Of a stretch of 64,000 nucleotides of DNA, positions 14,573-22,653 are shown piece by piece (position 1 is the stretch's first letter; the number at the start of each line of letters is the position of its first letter). Source of the DNA: Eubacterium sp. 14-2 (GTDB taxonomy: Bacteria; Bacillota; Clostridia; Lachnospirales; Lachnospiraceae); the NCBI RefSeq assembly GCF_000403845.2, contig NZ_KE159569.1, positions 1,472 to 65,471 on the forward strand, written 5' to 3'. A model generated the notes under the pieces. That model had not been told where the DNA came from and ran no database searches. It worked only from the letters and a program-made list of their open reading frames with translations. Made by a program: the position numbers and the translations under genes.

Positions 14573-16744
14573 TCAGATCAGCTCCTGCAGCCGTTGAGCC
14601 AGGCAGGTGCCTCGTTTCTCAGTATCAGTTTTCTTGATGGCAATACAAAGCGCACGTTTTTCCCCGACGATAGCCACACGTTCTTTTCCCCTGGTGATTG
14701 CCGTATAGATAAGCGGCCTTGTCAGCATATTGTAATGTGCGCACTGCAGGTTGATGATAACGGACTTATATTCGGAACCCTGCGATTTATGGACAGTAAA
14801 TGCATAGCCAAAATCCAACATATCCAGTTCTGCCGGTTCATACTCCTTCATCCGTCCATCGCCAAAATCCACCTGTACGGTTGTGTCTTCGCCACTGCCG
14901 GAGATATTTCGGATATACCCAATATCGCCGTTGTTGACGTCATCCTTGTTTTTTATCTGCATGACCTTATCCCCACAACGGAAAATACGTTTGCCGCGGA
15001 TAATTTCCGGCTTTCCCAAACCACCTGGGTTCACCAGTTCCCGCAATCTTTCATTCAGGGCATTCGCCCCGGTTTCCGTTTTTTGGCGGTACGGCGTAAG
15101 CAGAGCTACGTTGCCAATGCCATACTTTTTTGTTTCCTGCAGATAAAGCTCTGCTATTTTCTCAGCCGATACCTGCATATTGGGGGATGGGATGAATTGA
15201 AAATCATCCCCGTATTCCAATGACGCATCCCCATGGCGGATCTTTTTTGCATTCGTTGCGATACGGCTTCCGGAATCCTGCCGGAACACTTTATCCAGCC
15301 TGACGACAGGAATGCGGCCGCTTGCAATGATTTCACTAAGTACCGCCCCAGGCCCGACTGAGGGCAGCTGGTCCGCATCGCCAATCAGGACAATCCGTTT
15401 CCCATACTCAATCGCCCCAAACAGAAAGCCTGCCAGATAAATATCCAGCATGGAAACCTCATCTACTAAGATCAAATCCGCTTCTATGATTTCCGGTTCC
15501 CCATAGCTGCCGTCTTCATCTGCAACCAGCCCAAGCGCTTTATGAACCGTTGAGGCTGTGCAGCCTGCCTGCTGCTCCATCCTCCTGGCTGCCCGTCCTG
15601 TAGGAGCGCTGCAGCAGATTGCAGCCCTCGGATACTGGCGCCGGTAAATGTCCAGAATTGCTTTCTGTATCAGGGTTTTGCCTGTGCCGGGACCTCCGGT
15701 AATTACGGACAGCCCCTGTGTCAGCGCCATTTTTACTGCATCGCGCTGTTCTGGAGCCAGTTTCAGGCCCATCAGTCGCTCCTCTTCATCCAACTCATCA
15801 TCCAGATTCGTACAGATATTCTTTTTCCCTGTCCTCATCTGCTGGCAAAGCTGTTCTGCAAGCTGTGTTTCTGCATATGCAATTTTTGCCCGGTAGACAT
15901 TCCCCCGGTATGACACCAGCTGGCCGCTGTATACAAGCCTTGCGGCGCGGTTTGCAGCCATTTCCTCTGTGAGCTGTGGCGTATTCAGGATTTTCAGGCA
16001 CGCTTTTATAAACGGATGCTTCTCCATACACAGATGGCCTTTGCTTTCTGCATCCACCAATGTAAATAGCAGCCCTTCATCCACACGCTCAGTTGACAGC
16101 AGATTAACGCCCATGTTCATGGCAATTTTATCCGCTGTTTTAAAGCCAATACCGGTCATCTCGCAAAGCTGGTACGGATGGTTTTTGACTATCTCCATTG
16201 CCTGGTTTCCATATTCCTTATACAGCTTCACTGCACGATTTGGCGTGATGCCATGCGGCGCAAGGAAAGCAACCACATCGCGTGCGCCCCTGTTCTCAAG
16301 ATACGAATCACATATTTTTCTCAGTTTGTCTTCACCGATACCGGGTATAGACAGCAGCCTTTCCGGCTCTTTATCCAGCACATCCAGTGTACGGAGGCCA
16401 AAAGCCCTATAAATGCGTTCGGCAACCTTCGGACCAATGCCTTTAATTTTACCGGACGACAGGTAAGCAATAATCCCTTCCTTTGATGGAATCAGCACCT
16501 CGTCATAGCTTTCAACCTCAAACTGAAGCCCGTGGTTCTGATGCCTGCTCCAATGTCCCTGCATCTCATAACGCAAGTGGTCTGCAACCGGCAGGCAGTA
16601 TCCAACTGCCTTTACCTGCGTAAGAACCTGCCCCGATGCGTCCTTGATTTTCTCGCAAGGGCGGTACAGAGCAATCATGTAGCTACCCGGATCTACCTGA
16701 GCCGGATTTGGCGGATAAATCATTTTTTCAAATTGGCATAACAA
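14573..16744 (-). CDS. RecD2-type ATP-dependent DNA helicase
   Basis: Superfamily 1B 5'-3' helicase. After an N-terminal OB-like/HhH region (GIGPKVAERIYRAFG, ERLLSIPGIGEDKLRKIC) comes the helicase core: Walker A VITGGPGTGKTLIQKAIL, motif II LILVDEVSMLD, motif III VLIGDADQLPSVGPG, and the C-terminal YAFTVHKSQGSEY with LIYTAITRGK. Length (~724 aa) fits RecD2 rather than RecBCD-associated RecD, and no RecB/RecC is present. I choose TTG at 16744 (GGAG seven bases upstream). The extra 25 residues up to 16819 overlap a structured leader and read as low-complexity. Confidence 0.9.
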   Translation of the reverse strand: MLCQFEKMIYPPNPAQVDPGSYMIALYRPCEKIKDASGQVLTQVKAVGYCLPVADHLRYEMQGHWSRHQNHGLQFEVESYDEVLIPSKEGIIAYLSSGKIKGIGPKVAERIYRAFGLRTLDVLDKEPERLLSIPGIGEDKLRKICDSYLENRGARDVVAFLAPHGITPNRAVKLYKEYGNQAMEIVKNHPYQLCEMTGIGFKTADKIAMNMGVNLLSTERVDEGLLFTLVDAESKGHLCMEKHPFIKACLKILNTPQLTEEMAANRAARLVYSGQLVSYRGNVYRAKIAYAETQLAEQLCQQMRTGKKNICTNLDDELDEEERLMGLKLAPEQRDAVKMALTQGLSVITGGPGTGKTLIQKAILDIYRRQYPRAAICCSAPTGRAARRMEQQAGCTASTVHKALGLVADEDGSYGEPEIIEADLILVDEVSMLDIYLAGFLFGAIEYGKRIVLIGDADQLPSVGPGAVLSEIIASGRIPVVRLDKVFRQDSGSRIATNAKKIRHGDASLEYGDDFQFIPSPNMQVSAEKIAELYLQETKKYGIGNVALLTPYRQKTETGANALNERLRELVNPGGLGKPEIIRGKRIFRCGDKVMQIKNKDDVNNGDIGYIRNISGSGEDTTVQVDFGDGRMKEYEPAELDMLDFGYAFTVHKSQGSEYKSVIINLQCAHYNMLTRPLIYTAITRGKERVAIVGEKRALCIAIKKTDTEKRGTCLAQRLQELI

Positions 16745-16779
16745 ATTCTTTACTCCTTTCTGTGGAATATTGTCTAAAA

Positions 16780-16842
16780 CAAACCGGACAAGTCCGCTTC
16801 CACTTCCCAAATCCTTCACTTATCAGGGACTTGTACGGTTTG
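16780..16842 (-). promoter_or_regulatory. inverted repeat in the RecD leader
   Basis: CAAACCGtACAAGT and ACTTGTcCGGTTTG (minus strand, 16842-16829 and 16793-16780) form a 14-bp stem with one mismatch, upstream of the RecD ribosome site. It lies where an ATG-initiated RecD extension would otherwise be read, which supports the downstream TTG start. Confidence 0.55.
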
Positions 16843-16905
16843 CTGCGCCGAGTGCAGTCGCTTTGGCGACATCTTCCTCCTGCACGAGTGCGCGTATTGT
16901 TTTTA

Positions 16906-16971
16906 TTTCATAGGACGCACTTTCCTATGAAATAAAAAACTCCCAAAGGCAGCATTGCCGCACTTTAGGAG
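16906..16971 (-). terminator. intrinsic terminator plus second hairpin after the YqaJ operon
   Basis: On the minus strand, CTCCTAAAG...CTTTGGGAG (16971-16940) is followed by TTTTTT. A second perfect 10-bp stem, TTTCATAGGA-N7-TCCTATGAAA (16932-16906), follows at once. This ends the DUF932-YqaJ-DUF7768 operon ahead of RecD. Confidence 0.8.
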
Positions 16972-16993
16972 CTATTTATGAACCGCAGCGCAT

Positions 16994-17518
16994 TCATTTG
17001 AGCATCGCTGCATTTTCAAGATACGTTACCGGCGTGGAAAATCCCATGACATAGTTTTCACGGTCAAGCTGCACACATTGTTGATTACCTCCATGTTCCG
17101 CGATTTCCTTCTGCACCTCAGGATAAAGCCCTTCATCAAAAACCACCATAGGCATCTGGAACCAGGCAGCATATGCAATCTCTCCCTTCATCCCACTGCT
17201 GAGATGGTTTCCACAAATGAGGATAATCTCACTGTTTTCCAAAAGGGAAAGCCCAAAGTTAAGAGCCAGGTCTCTCTCTGACGGAATCCTGTCGCACAAA
17301 AGCATTGGCAGATAAGCATGCGGCGCCCTGGCGTACATCTCCATTTTTTCAAAGGCGTAATACATATACGCCCTTGCCGAATGCATATTGCGGAGAAAAT
17401 CAACATCTTTTTCTGCGCTGAGTGGTGAGCATATATAGGCACGTTTTCTGCACCTGCCATTTTTCAGGAACTGCATTTCCAAACGCTGTTCCCAGTTCTC
17501 AGTAAAAATAGTTTCCAT
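16994..17518 (-). CDS. DUF7768/DUF4406-like nucleoside deoxyribosyltransferase-fold protein (174 aa)
   Basis: Rossmann-like protein with AYICSPLSAEKDVD near the N terminus, the middle motif SERDLALNFGLSLLEN, then IILICGNHLSSGMKGEI. This is the pattern of DUF4406/DUF7768 proteins, which share the nucleoside 2-deoxyribosyltransferase fold and are common in phages and mobile elements. The biochemical role is unproven. Start chosen at ATG 17518, eight bases after AGGAGG. The longer frame upstream runs through leader repeat copy D. It is the last gene of the DUF932-YqaJ operon. Confidence 0.7.
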   Translation of the reverse strand: METIFTENWEQRLEMQFLKNGRCRKRAYICSPLSAEKDVDFLRNMHSARAYMYYAFEKMEMYARAPHAYLPMLLCDRIPSERDLALNFGLSLLENSEIILICGNHLSSGMKGEIAYAAWFQMPMVVFDEGLYPEVQKEIAEHGGNQQCVQLDRENYVMGFSTPVTYLENAAMLK

Positions 17519-17534
17519 AAGCATTTCCTCCTTT

Positions 17535-17617
17535 TGTCCTGTTTTCTGGACATACAGGTACGGCCCAGGCCGCCCTCTCTTGACACTTCGTGTCAATTCA
17601 CCTTGTACCCGTAGGGT
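17535..17617 (-). repeat. short leader repeat, copy D
   Basis: TGTCC(N8)GGACA at 17535-17552, a perfect TTGACAC-TTC-GTGTCAA hairpin at 17580-17596 and ACCC-GTA-GGGT at 17607-17617. It lies between the YqaJ stop and the ribosome site of the next gene. The end hairpins match copies A and B. The central hairpin is an extra insertion. Confidence 0.6.
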
Positions 17618-17627
17618 ATTTCCTCCA

Positions 17628-18665
17628 TTAAATCGGCTGTACCGATACTTTCACTTTCCTGCTTTCCGAAGCCTTCAGGACATCCGCATATACGGTAGGA
17701 TATTTTTCCTTCAAGGCCTTTGAATCCGGTCGGCGGGTAGTTTTTGTGATGAAATCAATCAGCAGCTTATCTGTGGTGGTTTCCAGAACCCCATGTTCAT
17801 GCTCCTTCATGACTTCAGCAATTCGCACGCTATGTGCCTCAATCTCCTTTTCATATGTTCTAATTTCTCTGTTGCAGTCTGTAACCTTACCCTGAAGCTG
17901 CGCAATCTTACGGAGCGCAGGCTCATACTTGTGCGAGAATTCCACTGTGGGCAATCCCCCCTGACTTGAGCCGTAAATCCGTGCAAGTGACTGCAGTGCA
18001 AGTTTTGGCGCCACGTCTGCCATAGTAGGCGGCTTATCATTTTCCAGGCTCCAGATCCATTCCTCCAGACGCTCAAATATCATATCCTCCTTTGCCCTAT
18101 CTCGGACAATTTCCGGGATCGCTAAATCATTGTCCGGGTTATTGCCCCAGACCGCTGAAAAAGCGCCGATATCCACATCCGCAACTGCGAGATAGAAACG
18201 CAGCTGAAACTCATAATGCAGCGGGATTGCATCATCCGCCCATTCGTCCGCCTTATGGTAGGTACAGCTTTTGCACTCTAAAATTCCTGGCTCGCCATCT
18301 GACTTCCGGGTAAACCTGCGGTCAAAGTTTGCAAGCGCATATGGATGGTCTGCATGTTGGTAAAGATGTGTGTCCTCTGTCACGGCATTTCCTGTTTTCT
18401 GCCCATACCAGTATGCAGCAATCGGCTCCAGCAGGTGTCCCATCATCAGCTGATTGGAATTGCTTTTGGCTGCCGGCTTCATGCGGCCTTTCTTAATCAG
18501 CCACAGTTCCATGGGTGTTGTCCACGGGGAAACTCCAAAAATAGCTGCCACATCGCTTCCACCGACTGTATAGGGAATATCTCCTTTTGGGCCATGCATA
18601 CGGCACTCCAGCCATCTGTCATTGGTCATTCCTGCAGTATCACATAATATAATCGGTTTTGCCAT
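17628..18665 (-). CDS. YqaJ/lambda-exonuclease family nuclease (345 aa)
   Basis: Viral-recombinase-type exonuclease: GGSDVAAIFGVSPWTTPMEL at the N terminus, MGHLLEPIAAYWY (active-site Glu), then FDRRFTRKSDGEPGILECK, where the D...ExK of the PD-(D/E)xK core is visible, and the Gln-bearing HYEFQLRFYLAV. The C terminus is coiled (LRKIAQLQGKVTDCNREIRT). These enzymes resect double-strand ends to give 3' overhangs for an annealing protein. ATG 18665 overlaps the preceding gene's stop by one base (TGATG), so it is translationally coupled to the DUF932-like gene. Confidence 0.9.
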   Translation of the reverse strand: MAKPIILCDTAGMTNDRWLECRMHGPKGDIPYTVGGSDVAAIFGVSPWTTPMELWLIKKGRMKPAAKSNSNQLMMGHLLEPIAAYWYGQKTGNAVTEDTHLYQHADHPYALANFDRRFTRKSDGEPGILECKSCTYHKADEWADDAIPLHYEFQLRFYLAVADVDIGAFSAVWGNNPDNDLAIPEIVRDRAKEDMIFERLEEWIWSLENDKPPTMADVAPKLALQSLARIYGSSQGGLPTVEFSHKYEPALRKIAQLQGKVTDCNREIRTYEKEIEAHSVRIAEVMKEHEHGVLETTTDKLLIDFITKTTRRPDSKALKEKYPTVYADVLKASESRKVKVSVQPI

Positions 18666-19804
18666 CAGTAACTCACCGCCTTTGCAAGATCGAAATCGCC
18701 CCATTTAAAGGTAAGCGCACGGGCCATATTCTCCTCGACAACAAGGAGCTTGCTTTCTGGCGTATTCTCAGTCTTGAGAATAAAAGGAATCTCCTGCATG
18801 GCGAGGAACACATCATGTGCCGTTGCCGTACCGCCGCCATAAGCCATCTCAAACATAGCGATTGCCTCAACGGCTGCTTTTTTCGGCAGACTCAATTTCT
18901 TACAGATACGGGTCATTGCATTGACCGGATAATCCAGATGCACCTCCAGCAGTTTCTGCAGCTTGGCAATGGAATCGCCAAACTGGGCAAAAAGCTGATC
19001 AAGCGCCGCGTCAAAGTCGCTGACTTTCTTCTGGTGCCTGTGGTCTACAGCAATGCAGCCTCCAATATGGATTGGGTGCTGCCCGCCGACCAGTAATGCC
19101 GATACCTTTGCTGAAGCGACACCTGTATCCGAAGTAATAAAACGGATGCCCGGCATCAGCTTATCCGCCATCGTCGTTTTTCCCTGGGATGCCAGAAGCT
19201 TTGTATAGGCTCCCAGCAGATCTTCTTTCTGATCTGGCATTTTCCATGAAGCGCTGACCAGAGAATGATCACAATAACCGCACTCATACTCATTTCCGGG
19301 GAAGCGGGCGTCCAGCTTTGCCTTTAGTGCGCCCAGCAGCTCATTGATCGGAAGGACCGAATAGTCTGTCGAATCACCGGAGTGTACAGCTGATACCTTT
19401 TCATCACGGATTAGAAGCAGGGCTGAAGATGAATAAAGCTTCAAACAAGCATTCAACACCTCAGCCAGCACACTGCGGCTGAGTTTCGGCAATGCCGTGC
19501 CTCCAATTTTCGCCCGGTCAAGCAGGCTCTTATTAGCTGTCATGCGCAATGGATAAAGATTCCCATTGACGCGCATGGCAAGCCCAAGGTTTGACGCTGT
19601 ATCTTCCACAGCATCCAGACTGGTTCCCAGCGCGAATGCAGATAGATTTCCATAAAGAGGGGAAGCGGCATCCAGAGGCTCTATCTGCAGCTCATCAACT
19701 CTGCAGGTAATCCACTGGCTTTTTTTCGTCTGCTCATCATGGTAATCATACATCTCACTGTAAGAACTAAAGGTTGTAGAGTAGTTGTCCTGACAATTTT
19801 GCAT
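18665..19804 (-). CDS. DUF932-like element protein (379 aa)
   Basis: Soluble protein with VDELQIEPLDAASPLYGNL, ALGTSLDAVEDTASNLGLAM, ALLLIRDEKVSAVHS and FITSDTGVASAKVSALL. It resembles the phage/plasmid DUF932 (LAGLIDADG-unrelated) proteins usually found beside recombination genes, though the match is from memory and not strong. Start chosen at ATG 19804, in GGAGCATGTATTATG. It is first in the operon and follows a strong promoter and leader terminator (19993-20113), so its expression probably depends on antitermination. Confidence 0.55.
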   Translation of the reverse strand: MQNCQDNYSTTFSSYSEMYDYHDEQTKKSQWITCRVDELQIEPLDAASPLYGNLSAFALGTSLDAVEDTASNLGLAMRVNGNLYPLRMTANKSLLDRAKIGGTALPKLSRSVLAEVLNACLKLYSSSALLLIRDEKVSAVHSGDSTDYSVLPINELLGALKAKLDARFPGNEYECGYCDHSLVSASWKMPDQKEDLLGAYTKLLASQGKTTMADKLMPGIRFITSDTGVASAKVSALLVGGQHPIHIGGCIAVDHRHQKKVSDFDAALDQLFAQFGDSIAKLQKLLEVHLDYPVNAMTRICKKLSLPKKAAVEAIAMFEMAYGGGTATAHDVFLAMQEIPFILKTENTPESKLLVVEENMARALTFKWGDFDLAKAVSY

Positions 19805-19992
19805 AATACATGCTCCTTTCATTTTTTTGACGGATTTACCGCCTTGATATCCGTGCAGGAAACCTGCCCGGCGTCGCGATATTCGCCAGATAGAAATGCA
19901 AGCATTTCTTCCTGGATCATGATTCGCGTATATAACAAAAACAGGCACCCCAAAAGGACTGCCTGCTTTGTGCCAAAATAAGGCCGGAAAAC

Positions 19993-20113
19993 AAAAAAAG
20001 TGCCATCCGCTAAAAAGCAAATGACACTGTGAAACTTCTGTTAAACTGTTTTTGGCTAAAACCAAAACTGATACTGATATATGCATTATAACAGAATTCA
20101 TCACAATCGTCAA
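19993..20113 (-). promoter_or_regulatory. promoter and transcription attenuator, copy 1 (DUF932-YqaJ operon)
   Basis: TTGACG (20108-20113), 17-bp spacer, TATAAT (20085-20090), then TGCATATATCAGT. About 55 bp later is a terminator: GTGTCATTTGC-N6-GCGGATGGCAC (20027-20000, all pairs if G-U is allowed) plus seven T. A small hairpin TTTTGG...CCAAAA precedes it. The first gene starts ~190 bp downstream of the terminator, so transcripts must read through. The same design is at 32748-32871. Confidence 0.8.
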
Positions 20114-20150
20114 TCCGTCCGAAAACGAAAGGTGCTGGGTTTACTGCTGC

Positions 20151-20252
20151 TTATTTTTCAGGATTATGTCGGTTTATCTGTAACAAGCACATCAATACTA
20201 CCCCAACCATACTTCCTATCATAATCCCTGCAAAAAACCAAATAATATTCAT
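20151..20252 (-). CDS. DUF3789-like single-span membrane protein (33 aa)
   Basis: Tiny gene with GGAGGGATAGAG before its ATG, encoding MNIIWFFAGIMIGSMVGVV followed by LMCLLQINRHNPEK. One hydrophobic span with the conserved CLLQINR end is characteristic of DUF3789 proteins of Clostridia mobile elements. Function is unknown. It lies between the DUF932 promoter and the ParE toxin, with its own hairpin leader at 20284-20309. Confidence 0.75.
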   Translation of the reverse strand: MNIIWFFAGIMIGSMVGVVLMCLLQINRHNPEK

Positions 20253-20283
20253 CTCTATCCCTCCTCCTTCCTACTGAAAATAT

Positions 20284-20309
20284 AAAAAATGCCACCATAA
20301 GGGCGGCAT
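20284..20309 (-). terminator. leader hairpin with T-run before DUF3789 gene (attenuator-like)
   Basis: Minus strand ATGCCGCC-N5-GGTGGCAT followed by TTTTTTATATTTTC, ~30 bp before the small gene's ribosome site. A preceding AAGGCAA...TTGCCTT stem could compete. It resembles the other two leader terminators in position and in its T-run. Confidence 0.55.
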
Positions 20310-20482
20310 GCCATAAGAAAATGAAAGGCAAAACATCCCGTTTCGGTTTATCTTGCCTTAACTCACTATCATATTTTTATAAAATACTCTTTTGAAACAA
20401 AGCAAAAAACTAATACCAACTCGCTTTAATTCTGTTCGATAACTGATTCTCTCAAATTCTATAAATTCTTATTTCAAAAATG

Positions 20483-20514
20483 AAAAAAGCAGTTAATCAT
20501 CAATGACAAACTGC
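20483..20514 (-). terminator. terminator after ParE toxin gene
   Basis: GCAGTT / AACTGC stem (minus strand) with a 14-nt interior, followed by TTTTTTC, 18 bp beyond the toxin stop. Confidence 0.65.
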
Positions 20515-20531
20515 CCTGAACCCTGTATTCG

Positions 20532-20846
20532 TTATAAGTGCCTGTCGGTATCCCTTGCACCATATATCAGGCGCCGGACCTCCATCACGTCACCAATCAC
20601 CACATAATAGACAACATAATTTCTCACATAAATTCGATAATAAGGATGGTCACGCTTTTTTACAGAACGGTATGGATCAAAGGCAACAGGATTATCCAGC
20701 CTTTCCAGGATAGCGGACTCCACATCATCAATCAGCCGAAGCGCTGCATCCTCATTTTTCAAAACATTTGTAATATAATTCGCCGTATTGATCAAATCCT
20801 GCTCAAATATCGGCAAATAACGGAGCTGGTAAGGTTTATTTTCCAT
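20532..20846 (-). CDS. ParE/RelE-superfamily toxin (104 aa)
   Basis: Toxin fold with the N-terminal pattern YQLRYLPIFEQDLINTANYI, central LIDDVESAILERLDNP, and the C-terminal strands YYRIYVRNYVVYYVV and RRLIYGARD. The final Arg-rich strand is typical of RelE/ParE. ATG 20846 overlaps the antitoxin end by 11 bp. Targets would be ribosome-bound mRNA (RelE) or gyrase (ParE), and sequence alone does not decide. It is a second addiction module on the element. Confidence 0.88.
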   Translation of the reverse strand: MENKPYQLRYLPIFEQDLINTANYITNVLKNEDAALRLIDDVESAILERLDNPVAFDPYRSVKKRDHPYYRIYVRNYVVYYVVIGDVMEVRRLIYGARDTDRHL

Positions 20847-21096
20847 GCACCGCACCCCTTGCATTACGGAAGACTGTTTCATGGGAAAGCCTCTCTTCCG
20901 ATATAGATGCCTGCCGGTCAGCTTCATCAAGTTTCATTTCAATACTGTCTGTCAGGCTTGCATACTCCTCCAGGCTTAAAACTACCATCGCACCATAACC
21001 GTTCTTTGTCAGGTAGACCGGCTCCCCATTGTTTACGATGGTCTCAATCTCCGGGAATTTATTCCTAAGGTCAGAAACGGGCCGAATCTGTATCAT
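20836..21096 (-). CDS. Phd/YefM-type antitoxin (86 aa)
   Basis: IRPVSDLRNKFPEIETIV and PVYLTKNGYGAMVVLSLEEY are the classical Phd/YefM N-terminal DNA-binding fold. The C-terminal region (DEADRQASISEERLSHE) binds the toxin. The start at ATG 21096 has AAAGGAG at the right distance. The longer in-frame start would place the ribosome site inside the gene. It is followed by the overlapping ParE/RelE toxin. Confidence 0.87.
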   Translation of the reverse strand: MIQIRPVSDLRNKFPEIETIVNNGEPVYLTKNGYGAMVVLSLEEYASLTDSIEMKLDEADRQASISEERLSHETVFRNARGAVHGK

Positions 21097-21243
21097 ACTT
21101 AATCGCTCCTTTCTCATCATTATTCTATCCTAATTTTATCAAAATATTATCAAAAAGGCAATCTTTACTTCATGTTGATTTCAAATTTGTGGTTCGCCCG
21201 AAATGGTTTATTAAAATAATACAAATTCCTGCCAGAGAACGAC

Positions 21244-21271
21244 AAAAGGGATGCCGCAAAAGCAGCATCCC
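21244..21271 (-). terminator. intrinsic terminator ending the SSB-VWA-methylase operon
   Basis: Perfect-but-one stem GGGATGCTGC-TTTT-GCGGCATCCC (21271-21248, minus strand), followed by TTTTG. It lies 22 bp beyond the DUF4314 gene. Confidence 0.8.
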
Positions 21272-21292
21272 CCTATCTCCAAACTATGATAA

Positions 21293-21673
21293 TCAAATAT
21301 CCTCTGTAATTTTACGGAACACATCTACCCCAGGAATGACTCCAAGATATCTTCCATTGTCAAACCTGCAATGGATTGTCGGGGCGTCATCGACAGAATC
21401 TACTGTCCCTTTCGTCCCGGCTGGTATTGGATGCGGATCGTCCTTCATTTCAATCAACAGGATCCGAGTTCCTTCCGGATATACATCCTTATAAAATCTT
21501 CGATACGCTTCCAGGCTGTATTCAACAATCAGCTTTTCATCGCGCATGATTTCATAATCAAACCCACATTTCTTCTCAAACGGATAAAACACGGGTTTCC
21601 GGAATCTCCGCTTCATGAGGTGTCCAGGGATAAGAATGCCGTCATCGTTATAATAAACGCGCTTTACCTCCAT
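21293..21673 (-). CDS. DUF4314 domain protein (126 aa)
   Basis: The C-terminal half matches DUF4314: YPEGTRILLIEMKDDPHPIP, AGTKGTVDSVDD, HCRFDNGRYLGVIPGVD. This small beta-barrel-like domain recurs in proteins of Clostridia conjugative elements. The N-terminal ~65 residues (KRVYYNDDGILIPGHLMKRR) are unassigned. Start at ATG 21673, nine bases after AAGGAG. ATG 21679 is also possible. It is the last gene of the long operon starting at SSB. Confidence 0.78.
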   Translation of the reverse strand: MEVKRVYYNDDGILIPGHLMKRRFRKPVFYPFEKKCGFDYEIMRDEKLIVEYSLEAYRRFYKDVYPEGTRILLIEMKDDPHPIPAGTKGTVDSVDDAPTIHCRFDNGRYLGVIPGVDVFRKITEDI

Positions 21674-21686
21674 ACTCATTTTCTCC

Positions 21687-22619
21687 TTAATTCGTTTTTG
21701 TACGCAGCTTCCAGAGCCCTCTGCCTGCATGCTGAAAATGCTCCGGATGGTACTGCAGTGTCTGGCGGATTTTCTCTTTCCACCATTTGTGTCCTTTAAC
21801 CTTTTGGTATGGCTCAATCTGCCCGTATAAATAGGTAAGGGGAACCGCCTCGTCACATTGTTCCAGGACAGCCGCCACCACATCCCGCCAGGTTGCCCCC
21901 GGAATATCACGGATGTCAGCCTGCTTTTTCTCCGAAATCAGGATCGGGCAGATGAGTGCATTGTCTTTCCGGACAATCATCACATATTCATGCAGAATCG
22001 GTATGAAAGAACCGCTGTACCTGGTTTTGTCCGAAAAGCAATTGTGCTGCGCCTTGATAATAATGTTCTCCATCGTCCCTGGCTTCACAATCTCTGCCAG
22101 CATACTGTAAAGCCGGCCTTTCTTCTTGATGTCGCCCATCAGGACTGCCATCCGCCCGCCTTTTTCCATAGAAGCATACTGCTTCATCATGGCATAGTTC
22201 ATTGCCCCAACGAAGCTTTCCCAGTCCGTTATACGGGACAGGTCAGACTGCTTTGGATCATACCCATACCGGCTCTGGACCTCCGACGCATGATACATAA
22301 CATCTGAATAGGTCACGATATCCCAGTATGGAGGGTGCCAGAAGATAAATTCCGGCCGCTCCGGTATTTCACAGCTCATGATATCAAATCCACTGTGCAG
22401 GTCGTACAGATGGTTGCTGATACCGAGCCTGTCCGCAGCCGCTTTCGTTGTCCCGCTCCCGCACATATAGTCGCAGACTTCCTGCGGGCGGAAGAAGCCA
22501 AGCAGATCCTCAACCAGCTTCGGTGAACAATTCCCGCGGTAACGGTTATTGCCGCCCTCCCCGCGTTCCGGATAGGATACAATGCTGGTAAGCGGCCTTG
22601 ATTCGCTTTTTTCAGGCAT
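21687..22619 (-). CDS. DNA methyltransferase (310 aa)
   Basis: Class I SAM-dependent DNA methylase: SAM-binding motif VCDYMCGSGTTKAAADRLG (residues ~48-66) and catalytic motif FIFWHPPYWD (~92-101, the xPPY of N6-adenine/N4-cytosine enzymes). Near the N terminus, GGNNRYRGNCSPKLVEDLL is the usual lead-in of solitary phage-type methylases. No restriction enzyme lies next to it, so it is probably an orphan modifying element DNA against host restriction. The C-terminal ~110 residues are less conserved and may set specificity. Confidence 0.85.
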   Translation of the reverse strand: MPEKSESRPLTSIVSYPERGEGGNNRYRGNCSPKLVEDLLGFFRPQEVCDYMCGSGTTKAAADRLGISNHLYDLHSGFDIMSCEIPERPEFIFWHPPYWDIVTYSDVMYHASEVQSRYGYDPKQSDLSRITDWESFVGAMNYAMMKQYASMEKGGRMAVLMGDIKKKGRLYSMLAEIVKPGTMENIIIKAQHNCFSDKTRYSGSFIPILHEYVMIVRKDNALICPILISEKKQADIRDIPGATWRDVVAAVLEQCDEAVPLTYLYGQIEPYQKVKGHKWWKEKIRQTLQYHPEHFQHAGRGLWKLRTKTN

Positions 22620-22653
22620 AATGCCACCTCCATTTCATATTTCATTTTGACGG

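Noticed and set aside
16745-16819. 25-codon N-terminal extension of RecD
   Set aside because: Overlaps a 14-bp leader inverted repeat, reads as low-complexity, and a well-placed ribosome site precedes the TTG at 16744.
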